This document shows, in pieces, positions 42,548 to 51,884 of a DNA stretch of 64,000 nt; position 1 is the first letter of the stretch, and each line of letters begins with the position of its first letter. Location of the stretch: assembly GCA_039024435.1 (NCBI GenBank), contig JBCCQH010000007.1, positions 1 to 64,000 of the forward strand. Reading direction: 5' to 3'. The stretch is from JBCCQH01 sp039024435 (GTDB taxonomy: Bacteria > Bacteroidota > Bacteroidia > J057 > JADKCL01). The translations under genes and the position numbers were made by a program. Below the pieces are notes generated by a model. It ran no database searches. It saw only the letters and a program-made list of their open reading frames with translations, and was not told the origin of the DNA.

Positions 42548-43444
42548 TTACTCCTCCTCTTCATCATTGATTGGGGGGCCGACCCGCCACTCACCGTTTT
42601 TACGGGTCACCAATAGGCGGTCGAGGGTGGCGCCGCCGTCGGGATGGAAGCACACTTCGGTGATCATGTACAGATCGTCTTCCACCCGGATCCGCTCGGG
42701 AAAGGCCCGCAGCACCCCCGCAAATGAGGGCATACCGTGTTCCAGCATGTGCTCGCGAAAAGAAAGTTCGAGCACCTGGGCCATGTCTTTGATCAGTTCC
42801 TCGACTTTGGGAAAGTCATCTTGCTGGTCCAGCATCATGATGGCTTCCGTTTCAAAATCTTTGCAGGCGACCGCTGCATCGAGGTTGCCCGAGGTGTAGG
42901 CATCTTCCAGGCACAAAATCGCCCCTTCCGGCGTCCGCATATTGTGCTCGAAATAGTCCACCCCAAGATCGATCTCAAAACCCACGGAGGCGTCGAAGGC
43001 CGCTTGTTGCTCTTCTTCCAGGGCTTCCCGCGCCGCGCGAATGGTGTATCCGCCGATCAGTCGCCCATTTTCCAGTACCATCCAGTCTGACACCATCCCC
43101 GGCGGTACCGCCATCTTGGTGCCCATTTCCACGTTCGTGACGCGGACCGGAGCATTGTCAATCGTACCGTAAAAGATACCGTCCTCATCGAGGGAGACAT
43201 TGCTCAGCCAGATGTGCTCGACCTCGTCGCCTTCCTGCAAGCGCGCCTTCAAGGCAAAATTGCTCTGCAGGGGCTGAGGAGCACGCAAACTGTCGCGGAA
43301 ATAGCTCACCGTCAGCCGGGCTTTTTCCATCGCCCAATTCATCTGGTCATCGCCCTTTTCTACGTAGACGACCCCGTCGTCCGAGGCTTCGGTTTCCTCG
43401 TTGTCGTAGCTGAGGCCGTGGTCTTCAATCGGATTGTGTTCCAT
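42548..43444 (-). CDS. DUF2314-domain protein
   Basis: A 298-residue cytosolic protein. An acidic N-terminus (about 1-30) precedes a DUF2314 domain (about 32-150), recognised by MEKARLTVSYFRDSL, FALKARLQEGDEVEHIWLSN, YGTIDNAPVRVTNVEMG and SDWMVLENGRLIGGYTIRAAR. A C-terminal region of about 120 residues with an NTF2-like pattern (PEGAILCLEDAYTSGNLDAA) follows. The function of the family is unknown. The ATG overlaps the stop of the S46 peptidase gene upstream by one base, so it is translationally coupled to that gene. Confidence 0.75.
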   Translation of the reverse strand: MEHNPIEDHGLSYDNEETEASDDGVVYVEKGDDQMNWAMEKARLTVSYFRDSLRAPQPLQSNFALKARLQEGDEVEHIWLSNVSLDEDGIFYGTIDNAPVRVTNVEMGTKMAVPPGMVSDWMVLENGRLIGGYTIRAAREALEEEQQAAFDASVGFEIDLGVDYFEHNMRTPEGAILCLEDAYTSGNLDAAVACKDFETEAIMMLDQQDDFPKVEELIKDMAQVLELSFREHMLEHGMPSFAGVLRAFPERIRVEDDLYMITEVCFHPDGGATLDRLLVTRKNGEWRVGPPINDEEEE

Positions 43445-45615
43445 TACTTTACCAAAGTCATTTCGTCAATGAGGCGGCGGGCGTCCGCGTATTTATCGAT
43501 CACCCAGAGGACGTAGCGGATGTCCACCGTGATGTTGCGGCACCGCTCCGGATCAAACATGATGTCGCTCATCGTGCTTTCCCAACTCCGGTCAAAGTTG
43601 ATTCCGATCAACTGCCCGTCGCCATTGATGACCGGACTGCCCGAATTGCCGCCCGTGGTGTGGTTGCTGGCGGTAAAGCACACGACGAGGTCGCCATTTT
43701 TGTCGGCGTACTGCCCGTAATCGCGGTTACGGGCCAGTTGCAGATAGTCTTCCGGCAAGTCAAACTCGCGGTCACCGGGGACATACTTCGCCAGTACCCC
43801 ATCCATGGTGGTAAACGGGGTGTACTCCACGCCGTCGCGCGGCTCCGAGCCTTCGACCTTGCCGTAGGTGACCCGCAACGTCGAGTTGGCATCCGGCCAG
43901 TAGGTTTTGTCCGGGAAGACGGTCATCATCGCCTTGACGTAGTCTTTCATCAGCACCGAGAGGTTCCCGTCAAATTGCGCGTAATTGGCGGCGCTGCGTT
44001 CCCGCCAGGCGTCGAGCACGCTCTGCATCAGGGCAAATGCCGGGTCGGACTGCAATTTCTTGCCTTTTTTCGCCGAATATCCGTCCAGCCATTTTGTGAG
44101 CTTTTCCTGGTTCGTGAAATAGGAATCTTCGAACAGATCGGCGGCGTACTTGTCCCAATCCGTGTCGTATTTAGCGGCGAGATCGGCGTGGATTTCCGGA
44201 TGCAGATCCGGCGCGAGGTGGCGGATGTACTCCGGGTACAAAGCCGCTAAAATTTTCTGGTCGGTTTCCGGGGAATAGTTCTTGAAGTAGTTGGCCACGC
44301 TCGTCTTGAGGCGGTCCACCTCTTCCTGAATTTCTTCTTCGCTCATCTTGTCCGGATACATCACCAGATTTGTAAACGCATTTGTGAAGCGCAAAAATTG
44401 CGGACCGACGTAGAAGAACTCGATCAGCATGGTCCGGGCCATGAGGTACTTATCGCCGTTGTCGTAGTGGGCGAGGAGTTTTTCTTGAATGTCGCCGTAC
44501 TGCTTCTTGAGGTCGGGATCCCGGTCGATGCGTGCGGCAAACTCCTTTTCCATTTCGGCTTTTACGCGGATGGCATCGAGCTTGTCCAGCCAGCGGTTCT
44601 CTCCGATCCACTTCTTGTAGTAATTGCTGATGCGGGCCTGTACCGCCGCGTAGGCGATGCGCCAGCGTGCACTTTCGGCCATTTTGGCGTCGATGATGGC
44701 GAGGCTCTTTTCCCGCATGTTGATGGCGGCGGGGTTTTGCACTTGGGTGACAAACTTCACCGCACGCGAATGCAGGTACTGCTGGGTGCGTCCGGGAAAG
44801 CCGTAGACGAGGGTAAAGTCGCCGGGTTGAGCACCTTTCAATGAAATGGGAAAGTGCTTCGCTGGCTCGTAGGGGACATTGATATCGGAGATGTCGGCTG
44901 GCTCATTGTCGGGACCGGCGTAGACACGAAATACGGAAAAGTCGCCTGTGTGGCGGGGCCACATCCAGTTGTCGGTGTCGCCCCCGTACTTGCCCACCGC
45001 TGAGGGGGGCGCGCCTACGAGTCGTACGTCGCGGTAGGTCTTGGTGACAATCATGAAGTACTGATTGCCGTAAAAAAACGGCTTGATTTTAGCCTCGTGG
45101 TTGGGTTCCCCATTTTCGACTTCCGATTCGATCTGGCGGATGTTGCGGCTGATGATCTCGGCTGCACCCTCGCCGTCGTCCTGGGTGCCGGTGAGTACCT
45201 GATCGGTAACATCTTCAATCCGCGCGATGAAGGTCGCGGTAAGACCGGGATTGGTCAGTTCCTCGGATTGGGTTTTGGCCCAGAAGCCATTTTTGAGGTA
45301 GTCATTTTCCACCGACGAATGCGATTGAATCTGGCTGAAACCGCAGTGGTGGTTGGTGAGAATGAGTCCTTGGGAGGAAACCACTTCGGCGGTACATCCT
45401 CCCCCAAAGTGGACGATGGCGTCCTTGAGGCTCGACTTGTTGATGGAATACAGGTCTTCCGCACTCAGGCGCATGCCCATCGTTTTCATGTCCGATTCAT
45501 TGAGCGCCTTGAGGAGGGCCGGGATCCACATCCCTTCGGCGGCTTTGGCGGTCAGATTCCAACTGAATAGCAGAATCAGCAAGCCGGTGGTACACTTTCT
45601 CAGCATATTGTTCAT
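43444..45615 (-). CDS. S46-family dipeptidyl-peptidase, DPP11-like
   Basis: A 723-residue periplasmic serine exopeptidase that removes dipeptides from peptide N-termini. Counting from the alternative start ATG 45606, the catalytic Ser is S655 in GNSGSPV and the His is in TNHHCG near residues 86-87; the Asp is in DTDNWMWPRHTGDF. The residue after FD in NFDRSWE is Arg, R673, where known DPP7 enzymes have Gly and DPP11 enzymes (Asp/Glu-specific) have Arg. I therefore infer DPP11 specificity. The signal peptide is MNNMLRKCTTGLLILLFSWN. The stop overlaps the start of the DUF2314 gene by one base. Confidence 0.93.
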   Translation of the reverse strand: MNNMLRKCTTGLLILLFSWNLTAKAAEGMWIPALLKALNESDMKTMGMRLSAEDLYSINKSSLKDAIVHFGGGCTAEVVSSQGLILTNHHCGFSQIQSHSSVENDYLKNGFWAKTQSEELTNPGLTATFIARIEDVTDQVLTGTQDDGEGAAEIISRNIRQIESEVENGEPNHEAKIKPFFYGNQYFMIVTKTYRDVRLVGAPPSAVGKYGGDTDNWMWPRHTGDFSVFRVYAGPDNEPADISDINVPYEPAKHFPISLKGAQPGDFTLVYGFPGRTQQYLHSRAVKFVTQVQNPAAINMREKSLAIIDAKMAESARWRIAYAAVQARISNYYKKWIGENRWLDKLDAIRVKAEMEKEFAARIDRDPDLKKQYGDIQEKLLAHYDNGDKYLMARTMLIEFFYVGPQFLRFTNAFTNLVMYPDKMSEEEIQEEVDRLKTSVANYFKNYSPETDQKILAALYPEYIRHLAPDLHPEIHADLAAKYDTDWDKYAADLFEDSYFTNQEKLTKWLDGYSAKKGKKLQSDPAFALMQSVLDAWRERSAANYAQFDGNLSVLMKDYVKAMMTVFPDKTYWPDANSTLRVTYGKVEGSEPRDGVEYTPFTTMDGVLAKYVPGDREFDLPEDYLQLARNRDYGQYADKNGDLVVCFTASNHTTGGNSGSPVINGDGQLIGINFDRSWESTMSDIMFDPERCRNITVDIRYVLWVIDKYADARRLIDEMTLVK

Positions 45616-45639
45616 TGATTGGGGATTCGAAATCGATCC

Positions 45640-45647
45640 CAAAGTTA
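45640..45647 (-). promoter_or_regulatory. Putative -7 box for the S46 peptidase operon
   Basis: On the minus strand TAACTTTG matches TAnnTTTG, 24 nt before ATG 45615. The -33 region is not a clear match. Confidence 0.4.
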
Positions 45648-45773
45648 AGAAAAATCAGGGGAGGAAAGTTGCGGAATTGGGGCAGGAGGGGACCATAATT
45701 TTGTCTTGGGCGTGAGGATTCTTCAAACCTTTAGGGATGGCGTCCGCGTGCTGATTCAACTGAGCCGGAGAAT

Positions 45774-46016
45774 TGCAGTGAACGGTACGCGGAGGGGGAG
45801 ATTTGCGGTGAACGGTATGGGACATGGTATAGTGGACTTGCTGTGTGAAAGACGAGGAGGAGATATCTTTCCCGGTGTCGGTTTCCCCAAATATGAATCG
45901 CGCCGGGAAAGATATCTCCTCCCTCATTCTTCGGTCGTCGAGATGACAAGGTAAGCAGGCGCATTCTTCGGTTGTCGAGATGACAACGCTGGGTGTTTGA
46001 TCGTCGCAATGACGAT
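45774..46016. repeat. Composite repeat element with a 20-bp perfect inverted repeat
   Basis: The region has TGCAGTGAACGGTA (45774) and TGCGGTGAACGGTA (45804) as direct repeats; a perfect 20-bp inverted repeat GGAGGAGATATCTTTCCCGG (45856-45875) with its complement at 45903-45922; and two 25-bp direct repeats starting CATTCTTCGG and containing TCGAGATGACAA at 45925-45949 and 45962-45986, with one mismatch, plus a partial third near 45999. Non-coding. Confidence 0.85.
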
Positions 46017-46054
46017 TGGGGCCGTTTTCAACGATTCTTTGCCGAGAAGGCCGG

Positions 46055-47971
46055 TTACTCGACCACGAGCTTCTTTGTCCAGCTTTCGCCGAGCTGGGCG
46101 TCGGTGATGCGGACCACGTACACGCCGGCGGGCAGTACGTCCACGCGGAAGCGGAACGCATTTTCGGCGAGTTGTTCTTGTCCTTGCAGGGTAACTCGGT
46201 TGCCGAGCAGGTCAAAGACTTGCAGTTCTGCGCTCGGACTCACCAGCATTTCGCCGCGCACTGTGACGCTACCCTGCGCAGGGTTGGGATAGAGCTCAAA
46301 GCCGGGCTTGGGCGTTTCGATGCCCACCACCAAGCCGTCGACCGTGATTTCATTGACCGTGTTGATCGGCGGATTGTAGATCGTGGTGGTTTGGCAGCCT
46401 TGCATGGGCCAGCGCACCACCACCGAATCCACGACCGCATTTTGCGCCAGGCCAAACATGCGCAGGAACGGAGCTTGTCCACCCCAATGCCCCAAACCGG
46501 CCTGGATTTCATTCATCTGGGCCACCCCGCCGCTGTAAACCTGGATCCGCGCTCCGATGGCATCGGCATTGCAGGTTGGGGGAGGGAGCAGGTCAAACCC
46601 GATCCAATTGTTTTGATTGCCGATTTCATTGCGCCAGATCCGCACTTGCGTCCCATCATCGCGGTCGTTGAAAACCAGATCAAAATCGCCATCTAGGTCG
46701 TAGTCGACCGACTCGATGGAGTGCGGCTTGTAGTTCATCAACTGCAATTGCGGGGTTTGATCGAGGAAGAAGTGAGCGCTGTCCTGGATGTAAAAGTATA
46801 CGCGGTCCAGGCTCGGCACGTACTCGGTCTCAGTCACGACGAGGTCGGTCAGCATATTGTTGTCGATGTCGATCCAGGTCGCGTCCATATTGCCCATGTG
46901 GGGGGATTGCGGATTTTGCCGGACCAGGCGGTTGAGTTCCCAGGTCAATTGATAATTGTTGGCCGGACCACTGTTGACCGCAATCGTACTGCGGCCTTCG
47001 GTGGCCTCTAAACCGCCGTGGACAAGCGAATGGAAGACGTCCATGTCACCATCGTTGTCAAAATCGTAGGGATAAGCCCCCCATTGGCACAGGTCCCGAG
47101 CGATGCCCTGATTGGTATCGCCTTGCATGAACTGGGCGTTGTAATTGACCGAACTGGCGACATTTTGGAAGGCACCCCCGTTGAGGTTGCGCCAGAGCGC
47201 CCCACCGCTGCGGCAGTAGGGCGACGTCATGATGTCCTGGTAGCAGTCATTGTCCCAGTCGGTCACCGAAGCGCCGTATTCGGGATCCAACCAGGTATTC
47301 AGGTCGAAAGGGGAGGGGCGGTCGGTAAAGGTGCCATCGCCATTGCCGATCATGAGGTGATCGCGGCGGAAATCATTGTTCGGATGATCGTCGGAAAAGG
47401 TAGCCACCCATACATCCAGGTTCCCGTCCAAGTTGTAATCGAGGAAGGACAGCCCGGCGATGGAAATGAAGCCCAGGCTCTCAAAACCATTGTTGGCGAC
47501 GTGGGTGAACCTTCCGGTCCCATCGTTGAGCATCACACTGGAGCGGTCATTGGGAAAATTGACTGCGGTCGGATCCCAGTGCCAAATGCCGGAAACGAGA
47601 TCTGCATCCCCGTCGTTGTCTACGTCGGCGAGGCACACGATCTCGCTGCGCCGGGTGGAATCGGGATAGTCCTGGTGGACATTGACGCCGGAGGAATCGG
47701 TCCAGTCGATGAAGACGCGGGCTTGGGGATCAGAAGTGGTCGAGTCTTGGGTATTCAGCCAGACATTGATCATGTCGCGCTGATTGACCGTGCGGACGGT
47801 CACGATATCGGGGTACTGGTCGCCGTTGATGTCCACTACGTTCAGGCGCAGGGCCGCGGGAGTGGTACTCAGCCCCACCTGGCCAGTGACATCGGTAAAC
47901 CAGGAGGGATTTTGCCCGAAGAGGGGAAAAGCAAGCAAGGACAAGAGAACGAATGGTAAAATTTGTTTCAT
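46055..47971 (-). CDS. Secreted FG-GAP/ASPIC-UnbV repeat protein with T9SS sorting domain
   Basis: A 638-residue exported protein with a signal peptide (MKQILPFVLLSLLAFPLFGQ). FG-GAP/VCBS repeats occur through about residues 30-440, marked by Asp-rich calcium-type loops DINGDQYPD, DVDNDGDAD, DYNLDGNLD and DFDNDGDMD. An ASPIC/UnbV-like domain follows (DAIGARIQVYSGG, LGHWGGQAPFLRMFGL, VVVRWPMQG). The C-terminus is a T9SS type A sorting domain (FELYPNPAQGSVTVRG, LPAGVYVVRIT). Such proteins fold as beta-propellers on the cell surface and bind partners or polysaccharides; no catalytic motif is seen. Confidence 0.88.
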   Translation of the reverse strand: MKQILPFVLLSLLAFPLFGQNPSWFTDVTGQVGLSTTPAALRLNVVDINGDQYPDIVTVRTVNQRDMINVWLNTQDSTTSDPQARVFIDWTDSSGVNVHQDYPDSTRRSEIVCLADVDNDGDADLVSGIWHWDPTAVNFPNDRSSVMLNDGTGRFTHVANNGFESLGFISIAGLSFLDYNLDGNLDVWVATFSDDHPNNDFRRDHLMIGNGDGTFTDRPSPFDLNTWLDPEYGASVTDWDNDCYQDIMTSPYCRSGGALWRNLNGGAFQNVASSVNYNAQFMQGDTNQGIARDLCQWGAYPYDFDNDGDMDVFHSLVHGGLEATEGRSTIAVNSGPANNYQLTWELNRLVRQNPQSPHMGNMDATWIDIDNNMLTDLVVTETEYVPSLDRVYFYIQDSAHFFLDQTPQLQLMNYKPHSIESVDYDLDGDFDLVFNDRDDGTQVRIWRNEIGNQNNWIGFDLLPPPTCNADAIGARIQVYSGGVAQMNEIQAGLGHWGGQAPFLRMFGLAQNAVVDSVVVRWPMQGCQTTTIYNPPINTVNEITVDGLVVGIETPKPGFELYPNPAQGSVTVRGEMLVSPSAELQVFDLLGNRVTLQGQEQLAENAFRFRVDVLPAGVYVVRITDAQLGESWTKKLVVE

Positions 47972-48132
47972 TAGGTTGAACTTCGATTCGATAGATACTA
48001 TCAAGATAGTTGTTTTCCGCCAATTTGCTTGTCGGAATGGCGATCAAAACACACGGTATGTTAAGGCGAAGCGGCGGGCTACGCAAATGAAATTTAGGCG
48101 TTGGATTGCAGAGTTTGGGGGACTTTGCTGGA

Positions 48133-48684
48133 TTACAGGGTCGGGAGAATCTGTTGGCGGTAGTCCACAAATGCCTGCTCGACGATCAGGCGTGCGGTTG
48201 CGGCATCCTGGAATTCCTCGACGACCACCGTCTTGTTTTCCAGCTTTTTGTAGTCCTCAAAGAAGTTCCGGATCTCCCGGATGAAATGGTCCGCGAGTTC
48301 GGAGATATCGTTGATGTATTCGATGCTCATGTCATTTTGGGCCACGGCGATGATTTTATCGTCCATTTCGCCTTGGTCGAGCATGCGCATTGCACCGATG
48401 ACTTTGGCCGGGACGATGCACATCGGGATGACGGTGATCTGCGAGAGGACGAGGATGTCGAGCGGGTCTTTGTCTTCGCAATAGGTCTGAGGAATGAAGC
48501 CGTAGTTGGCCGGGTAATACATGGACGAATACAGAACCCGGTCGAGTCTCAGCAGGCCACTTTCTTTGTCCAGTTCGTATTTGGCGCGGGTCTTACTGGG
48601 AATCTCGATGATGGCGTTGACGACATTGGGCGTAGTCTCTCCCGGGGAGACTGCATGCCAGGGATTGGTGGAATACTGTTGCAT
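48133..48684 (-). CDS. ppa: Inorganic pyrophosphatase, family I
   Basis: Hydrolyses pyrophosphate to phosphate in the cytosol. ATG 48684 gives MQQYSTNPWHAVSPGE, matching the family start; ATG 48717 would add 11 residues. The 183-residue protein has the metal/substrate-binding set: AIIEIPSKTRAKYELDKESG, YYPANYGFIPQT, EDKDPLDILVL and PVLDQGEMDDKII-type residues (here AMRMLDQGEMDDKII). It has no obvious operon partner. Confidence 0.95.
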   Translation of the reverse strand: MQQYSTNPWHAVSPGETTPNVVNAIIEIPSKTRAKYELDKESGLLRLDRVLYSSMYYPANYGFIPQTYCEDKDPLDILVLSQITVIPMCIVPAKVIGAMRMLDQGEMDDKIIAVAQNDMSIEYINDISELADHFIREIRNFFEDYKKLENKTVVVEEFQDAATARLIVEQAFVDYRQQILPTL

Positions 48685-48865
48685 GGAAAAGGTGGATCGA
48701 TTGTCCAAGTGGGACATAAGGTTGCACTGTGGGGTTTGACCGGCGATATCGCAGGATGCAAGGTAAACACCATTCCGGGCCGTAATGTTGGAAATAAAAG
48801 TGCGCATCTTTTCCGGGGGCGACGGTTTTCCTCGACGCTCCGGCGTTCCGTTGACCGGGTTTGCC

Positions 48866-48873
48866 TAAATTTG
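48866..48873 (+). promoter_or_regulatory. -7 box just before the 48882 gene
   Basis: TAAATTTG is a perfect TAnnTTTG, with 8 nt between it and ATG 48882. The -33 side is not convincing. Confidence 0.45.
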
Positions 48874-48881
48874 CGTCCAAC

Positions 48882-49310
48882 ATGGAAGAACAGCGTCTGC
48901 GGTACGAACGCGCCTACCAAAAAGGCAAAAAAGAGATGCGGAATCTGGGAATTTTCCTGGTGATCCTCAACTTCAGCATATTGATTGCCGAGTTGATTTT
49001 CTGGCGGTCGTATTCGACTTTGATCATTGAGATTGTGGTTGCCCTGGCCAGTACTGCGCTGGTGGTAGCCGGAATCGTGGGGCGTTCGGTGCGCTGGAGC
49101 ATGTTCATTGCCCTTTTCCTGGCCAGTATGTACGCGTTTTATCTGGCCGGGGTGCGCATGGCCGCCGCCGCTCAACCCGAGTTCAATCTGAAACTGGTGT
49201 TCTCGGTCGGAACGGCCCTGGCGCTGTTGGTGAGTTGTTTGTACCTGGGCTACTCACCCGAAATCGGAATTTATCTCCGGAAAATTCGCAAAATCGATCC
49301 CAGCGAGTAA
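48882..49310 (+). CDS. Small polytopic membrane protein
   Basis: A 142-residue protein (ATG 48882) with a basic N-terminus (MEEQRLRYERAYQKGKKEMR) and four predicted helices: NLGIFLVILNFSILIAELIF, LIIEIVVALASTALVVAGIV, SMFIALFLASMYAFYLAGV and LVFSVGTALALLVSCLYLGY. The family is not recognised. A -7 promoter box ends 8 nt before the start. It converges with the M43 gene, separated by a hairpin. Confidence 0.6.
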   Translation: MEEQRLRYERAYQKGKKEMRNLGIFLVILNFSILIAELIFWRSYSTLIIEIVVALASTALVVAGIVGRSVRWSMFIALFLASMYAFYLAGVRMAAAAQPEFNLKLVFSVGTALALLVSCLYLGYSPEIGIYLRKIRKIDPSE

Positions 49311-49330
49311 TTCTTTCTTGCCCAAAAGAA

Positions 49331-49354
49331 AGGAGCGACCTCCCGGCCGCTCCT
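49331..49354. terminator. Terminator-like hairpin between convergent genes
   Basis: AGGAGCG (49331-49337) and CGCTCCT (49348-49354) pair around a CCTCCCGGC-type loop, 20 bp after the small membrane protein and about 30 bp before the end of the M43 gene. T-rich flanks are weak. Confidence 0.5.
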
Positions 49355-49386
49355 GCACAACGTTGGTCGTGTTGATGAGTTGAAAA

Positions 49387-51504
49387 TCAGTATTTAGAGA
49401 CTTTTTTTGTGGCGAGGATTCCGTCGGCTTTCACTTGGACGAAATAGACACCCGCAGGCTGATCTACGAGGTCCAGGATGAGGCGCTGACCAGTGTAGTT
49501 TTTCTCCGCGTGCTGGTGGACGGCGACCCCGATGGGATTGAACACCACCACTTCCAAGTCGGAAATGCTACCGGTGGCGATCTCCAGATTGAAGCGGCCG
49601 GCCGTCGGATTCGGAAACAGCCGGACATTTGCCCTCAACAATTCCGATTCCAGGTCCACGGTACCGTCGACATTGATGTTGTCGATGTACAGGTTGTTTT
49701 CGTAATCGGTGACGTTCCGGAAGCGGAACTGTACACTGCTTTGGAAGGCGTAAGCGGGCAGATTCAGGGTTTCCCGCCGCCAATCGCCGAGTCCCGCCGG
49801 GGTAAACGGTGTGGTTTGGAAGAATGGGGTCGTGGTGGTGAGGGCCTGATCAAATTTTTCCCACTCCTTGACCCAAGTGCTGCCGCAGTCGGTGGAGACC
49901 CAGACCTGCAGGGTATCCGAGAACAGGCTTTGGGAGTACAGGACGTAAGCCAGGTCCCAACTCACCGAGGGATTTGCCGTGTTGCTGAAATCAAATACCG
50001 GCGTGACCAAATCATCTCGCTCACCGGGCGCATTGTAGTCGTAATTGTTGACCCAGGCGCTGCGGGAACTGTTGTACCCGACGGTATTGCTGCGTTCCCA
50101 GGTGAAATTGTTGTCCGGATTCACGATGGTCCAACCAGTGGGCGGGAAGTTACCATTTTCAAACGTCTCGATGAAGGGAATCGACTGCCCTCCGGCAGAA
50201 GTCGTCGTAAAGGTTCCGGTGGAAGAATCGTTGCTCGCATCGCCGTCGGTGTTCCCGTTGGGGTTCGAGGTAAAAACCGTAATCGTATGGTTGCCCGGGC
50301 CGATGGTTTGGGTGGGCAGGGTGACATTGACGCTGCCGAAGGAAGCGAGGCTCCCGGTCCAGGTAAAGGTCGTGATGGCGCCCCCGTCGATCTGGATGTT
50401 GAAGGTAACCGAGGTCAGGGTATTTGAGCCGAAATTCGTGAGGGTGACGATGGGCGTGATGCTGCCGGTGCAGGAAGTACCCGTCGGCGCGACGATGGCG
50501 CTCACCCCAGCGTCATCCGGGACTTGGCTGACCGGGACGCAACCCTGGGAGTTCTGGATGGCGGAGCGGCTACCATTGAGGACGGCGGTCATGCGGTCTT
50601 TTTGCCCGGTGGTGAACATGTTCATGCAGCCATCGTCGGTGTAGTCCATGTAATTCATGTACATGACGCCCGGGCTCGTTCCCTGGCAGTTGTCGGTCCG
50701 GGGGAAGGAGGGACAGTTGTAGTTCGGACCCGCCTGGTTGGGGGTATCGCCGACCTGGTCGGAGCCGCTGCAGGCCCCGTTGTCGTCCCCCCAGATGTGG
50801 CGCAGGTTGAGCCAGTGGCCGACTTCGTGGGTGGTGGTCCGGCCTTGGTTGAAGGGCGCTTGCACCACGCCGGTCCGCCCAAAGTAGCGGTAGCCGATTA
50901 CGACACCATCGGTAGCGGCGGGTTGGCCCGGGAACTGCGCATAACCGAGCAGACCAAAGCCGAGGTTGCACACCCAGATGTTCAAATAATCGTTGCGGGG
51001 CCAAGCGTCGGAGCCGCCAGAACTGCTGAATTTGACATTGTCATTGGTGCTGAAGGAGTTGACCGTGGTTTGGACGCGCAAGATGCCATCGGTAGCGTTG
51101 CCATTGGGGTCGCGGCGGGCCAGACAAAACTCGATCTCGGAGTCGGCGGCGACGCTGGACCAGACACCGGGCGTAGAGGAGGCGTCCGCGTTCAGGCGGC
51201 GAAAGTCCTCGTTGAGGACATCGATTTGAGATTGGATCTGGGCGTTGGAGATGTTTTGCTGGGTGGTGCGGTAGACCACGTGGACGACGGTGGGGATGGT
51301 GATGACCGCGCCGCTGCGGTTCTCGCCGCCGTGCTCCCGGATCCAATGGGCGATGCGACTATCTTCTTTGGCCATGCGATGGGCCGCTTCGGGATCATTT
51401 TGCACGAGGTGTTGGTGGTGGTCCATCGTACCGCAGGTGCGTTGCGCCGGTGCTGCCGGCACGGTGATGACCAGTCCGATAATAATGAGTAGGAGTTTTT
51501 TCAT
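49387..51504 (-). CDS. M43-family secreted metalloprotease with T9SS sorting domain
   Basis: A 705-residue exported protease (ATG 51504, MKKLLLIIIGLVITVPAAPA signal). The pro-region (about 21-80) precedes an M43/pappalysin-like catalytic domain with HEVGHWLNLRHIWGD (H226, E227, H230, H236) and a Met-turn region YMNYMDYTDDGCMNMFT. Middle domains include an APHP/CARDB-like segment (VPDDAGVSAIVAPTGTSC) and a large jelly-roll region (GNFPPTGWTIVNPDNNFTWE). The C-terminus is a T9SS type A domain with VRLFPNPTAGRFNLEIA and QPAGVYFVQVKAD. It is released at the cell surface to degrade external protein; substrate unknown. Confidence 0.9.
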   Translation of the reverse strand: MKKLLLIIIGLVITVPAAPAQRTCGTMDHHQHLVQNDPEAAHRMAKEDSRIAHWIREHGGENRSGAVITIPTVVHVVYRTTQQNISNAQIQSQIDVLNEDFRRLNADASSTPGVWSSVAADSEIEFCLARRDPNGNATDGILRVQTTVNSFSTNDNVKFSSSGGSDAWPRNDYLNIWVCNLGFGLLGYAQFPGQPAATDGVVIGYRYFGRTGVVQAPFNQGRTTTHEVGHWLNLRHIWGDDNGACSGSDQVGDTPNQAGPNYNCPSFPRTDNCQGTSPGVMYMNYMDYTDDGCMNMFTTGQKDRMTAVLNGSRSAIQNSQGCVPVSQVPDDAGVSAIVAPTGTSCTGSITPIVTLTNFGSNTLTSVTFNIQIDGGAITTFTWTGSLASFGSVNVTLPTQTIGPGNHTITVFTSNPNGNTDGDASNDSSTGTFTTTSAGGQSIPFIETFENGNFPPTGWTIVNPDNNFTWERSNTVGYNSSRSAWVNNYDYNAPGERDDLVTPVFDFSNTANPSVSWDLAYVLYSQSLFSDTLQVWVSTDCGSTWVKEWEKFDQALTTTTPFFQTTPFTPAGLGDWRRETLNLPAYAFQSSVQFRFRNVTDYENNLYIDNINVDGTVDLESELLRANVRLFPNPTAGRFNLEIATGSISDLEVVVFNPIGVAVHQHAEKNYTGQRLILDLVDQPAGVYFVQVKADGILATKKVSKY

Positions 51505-51884
51505 ACTGACTTTCTGATTGCTTACCCTTGAATACAAATGCACGGGGGCTTGCCCCCAACTATTTCAACTTAATCGATAAAGTTCTCAAATCAAATCGGC
51601 AATGAAAAGTGGATGCCGGGTAAAATGGCATATCGGCGGTAAAAAATCCGGGAACGTCCGTAAGTGGCCGGGTAGGTAAGTGAATCGGTCAACAAACGTT
51701 CCACCGCGGGCGGTGCGCCTGAGATACACTTTCATCGAGCAAAATTTTGATGTACGCAGCGCCAGAGGAATCTTCCTGAACTACGACAACTGATGCCAAG
51801 CGGTCGCCCGCCCCGCAATCACAAACCGAAAGGTGGATTCCGGCAACTTTGCTATCTTTAGCTACGCCTTTAATCAGCTTGAAG
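51505..51884. other. Intergenic region between divergent genes
   Basis: About 380 bp. A short GGGGGC-TT-GCCCCC hairpin lies at 51544-51557. A weak -7-like TATCTTTA sits at 51853-51860, 24 bp before ATG 51885. No ORF is supported. Confidence 0.4.

Noticed and set aside
45655..46215. Minus-strand frame of about 186 codons
   Set aside because: It consists of the intergenic repeat element and the start of the overlapping T9SS gene; no start context or conservation.
49435..51492. Two long plus-strand frames over the M43 protease gene
   Set aside because: Antisense to a gene with signal peptide, HExxH and T9SS domain; no own motif.
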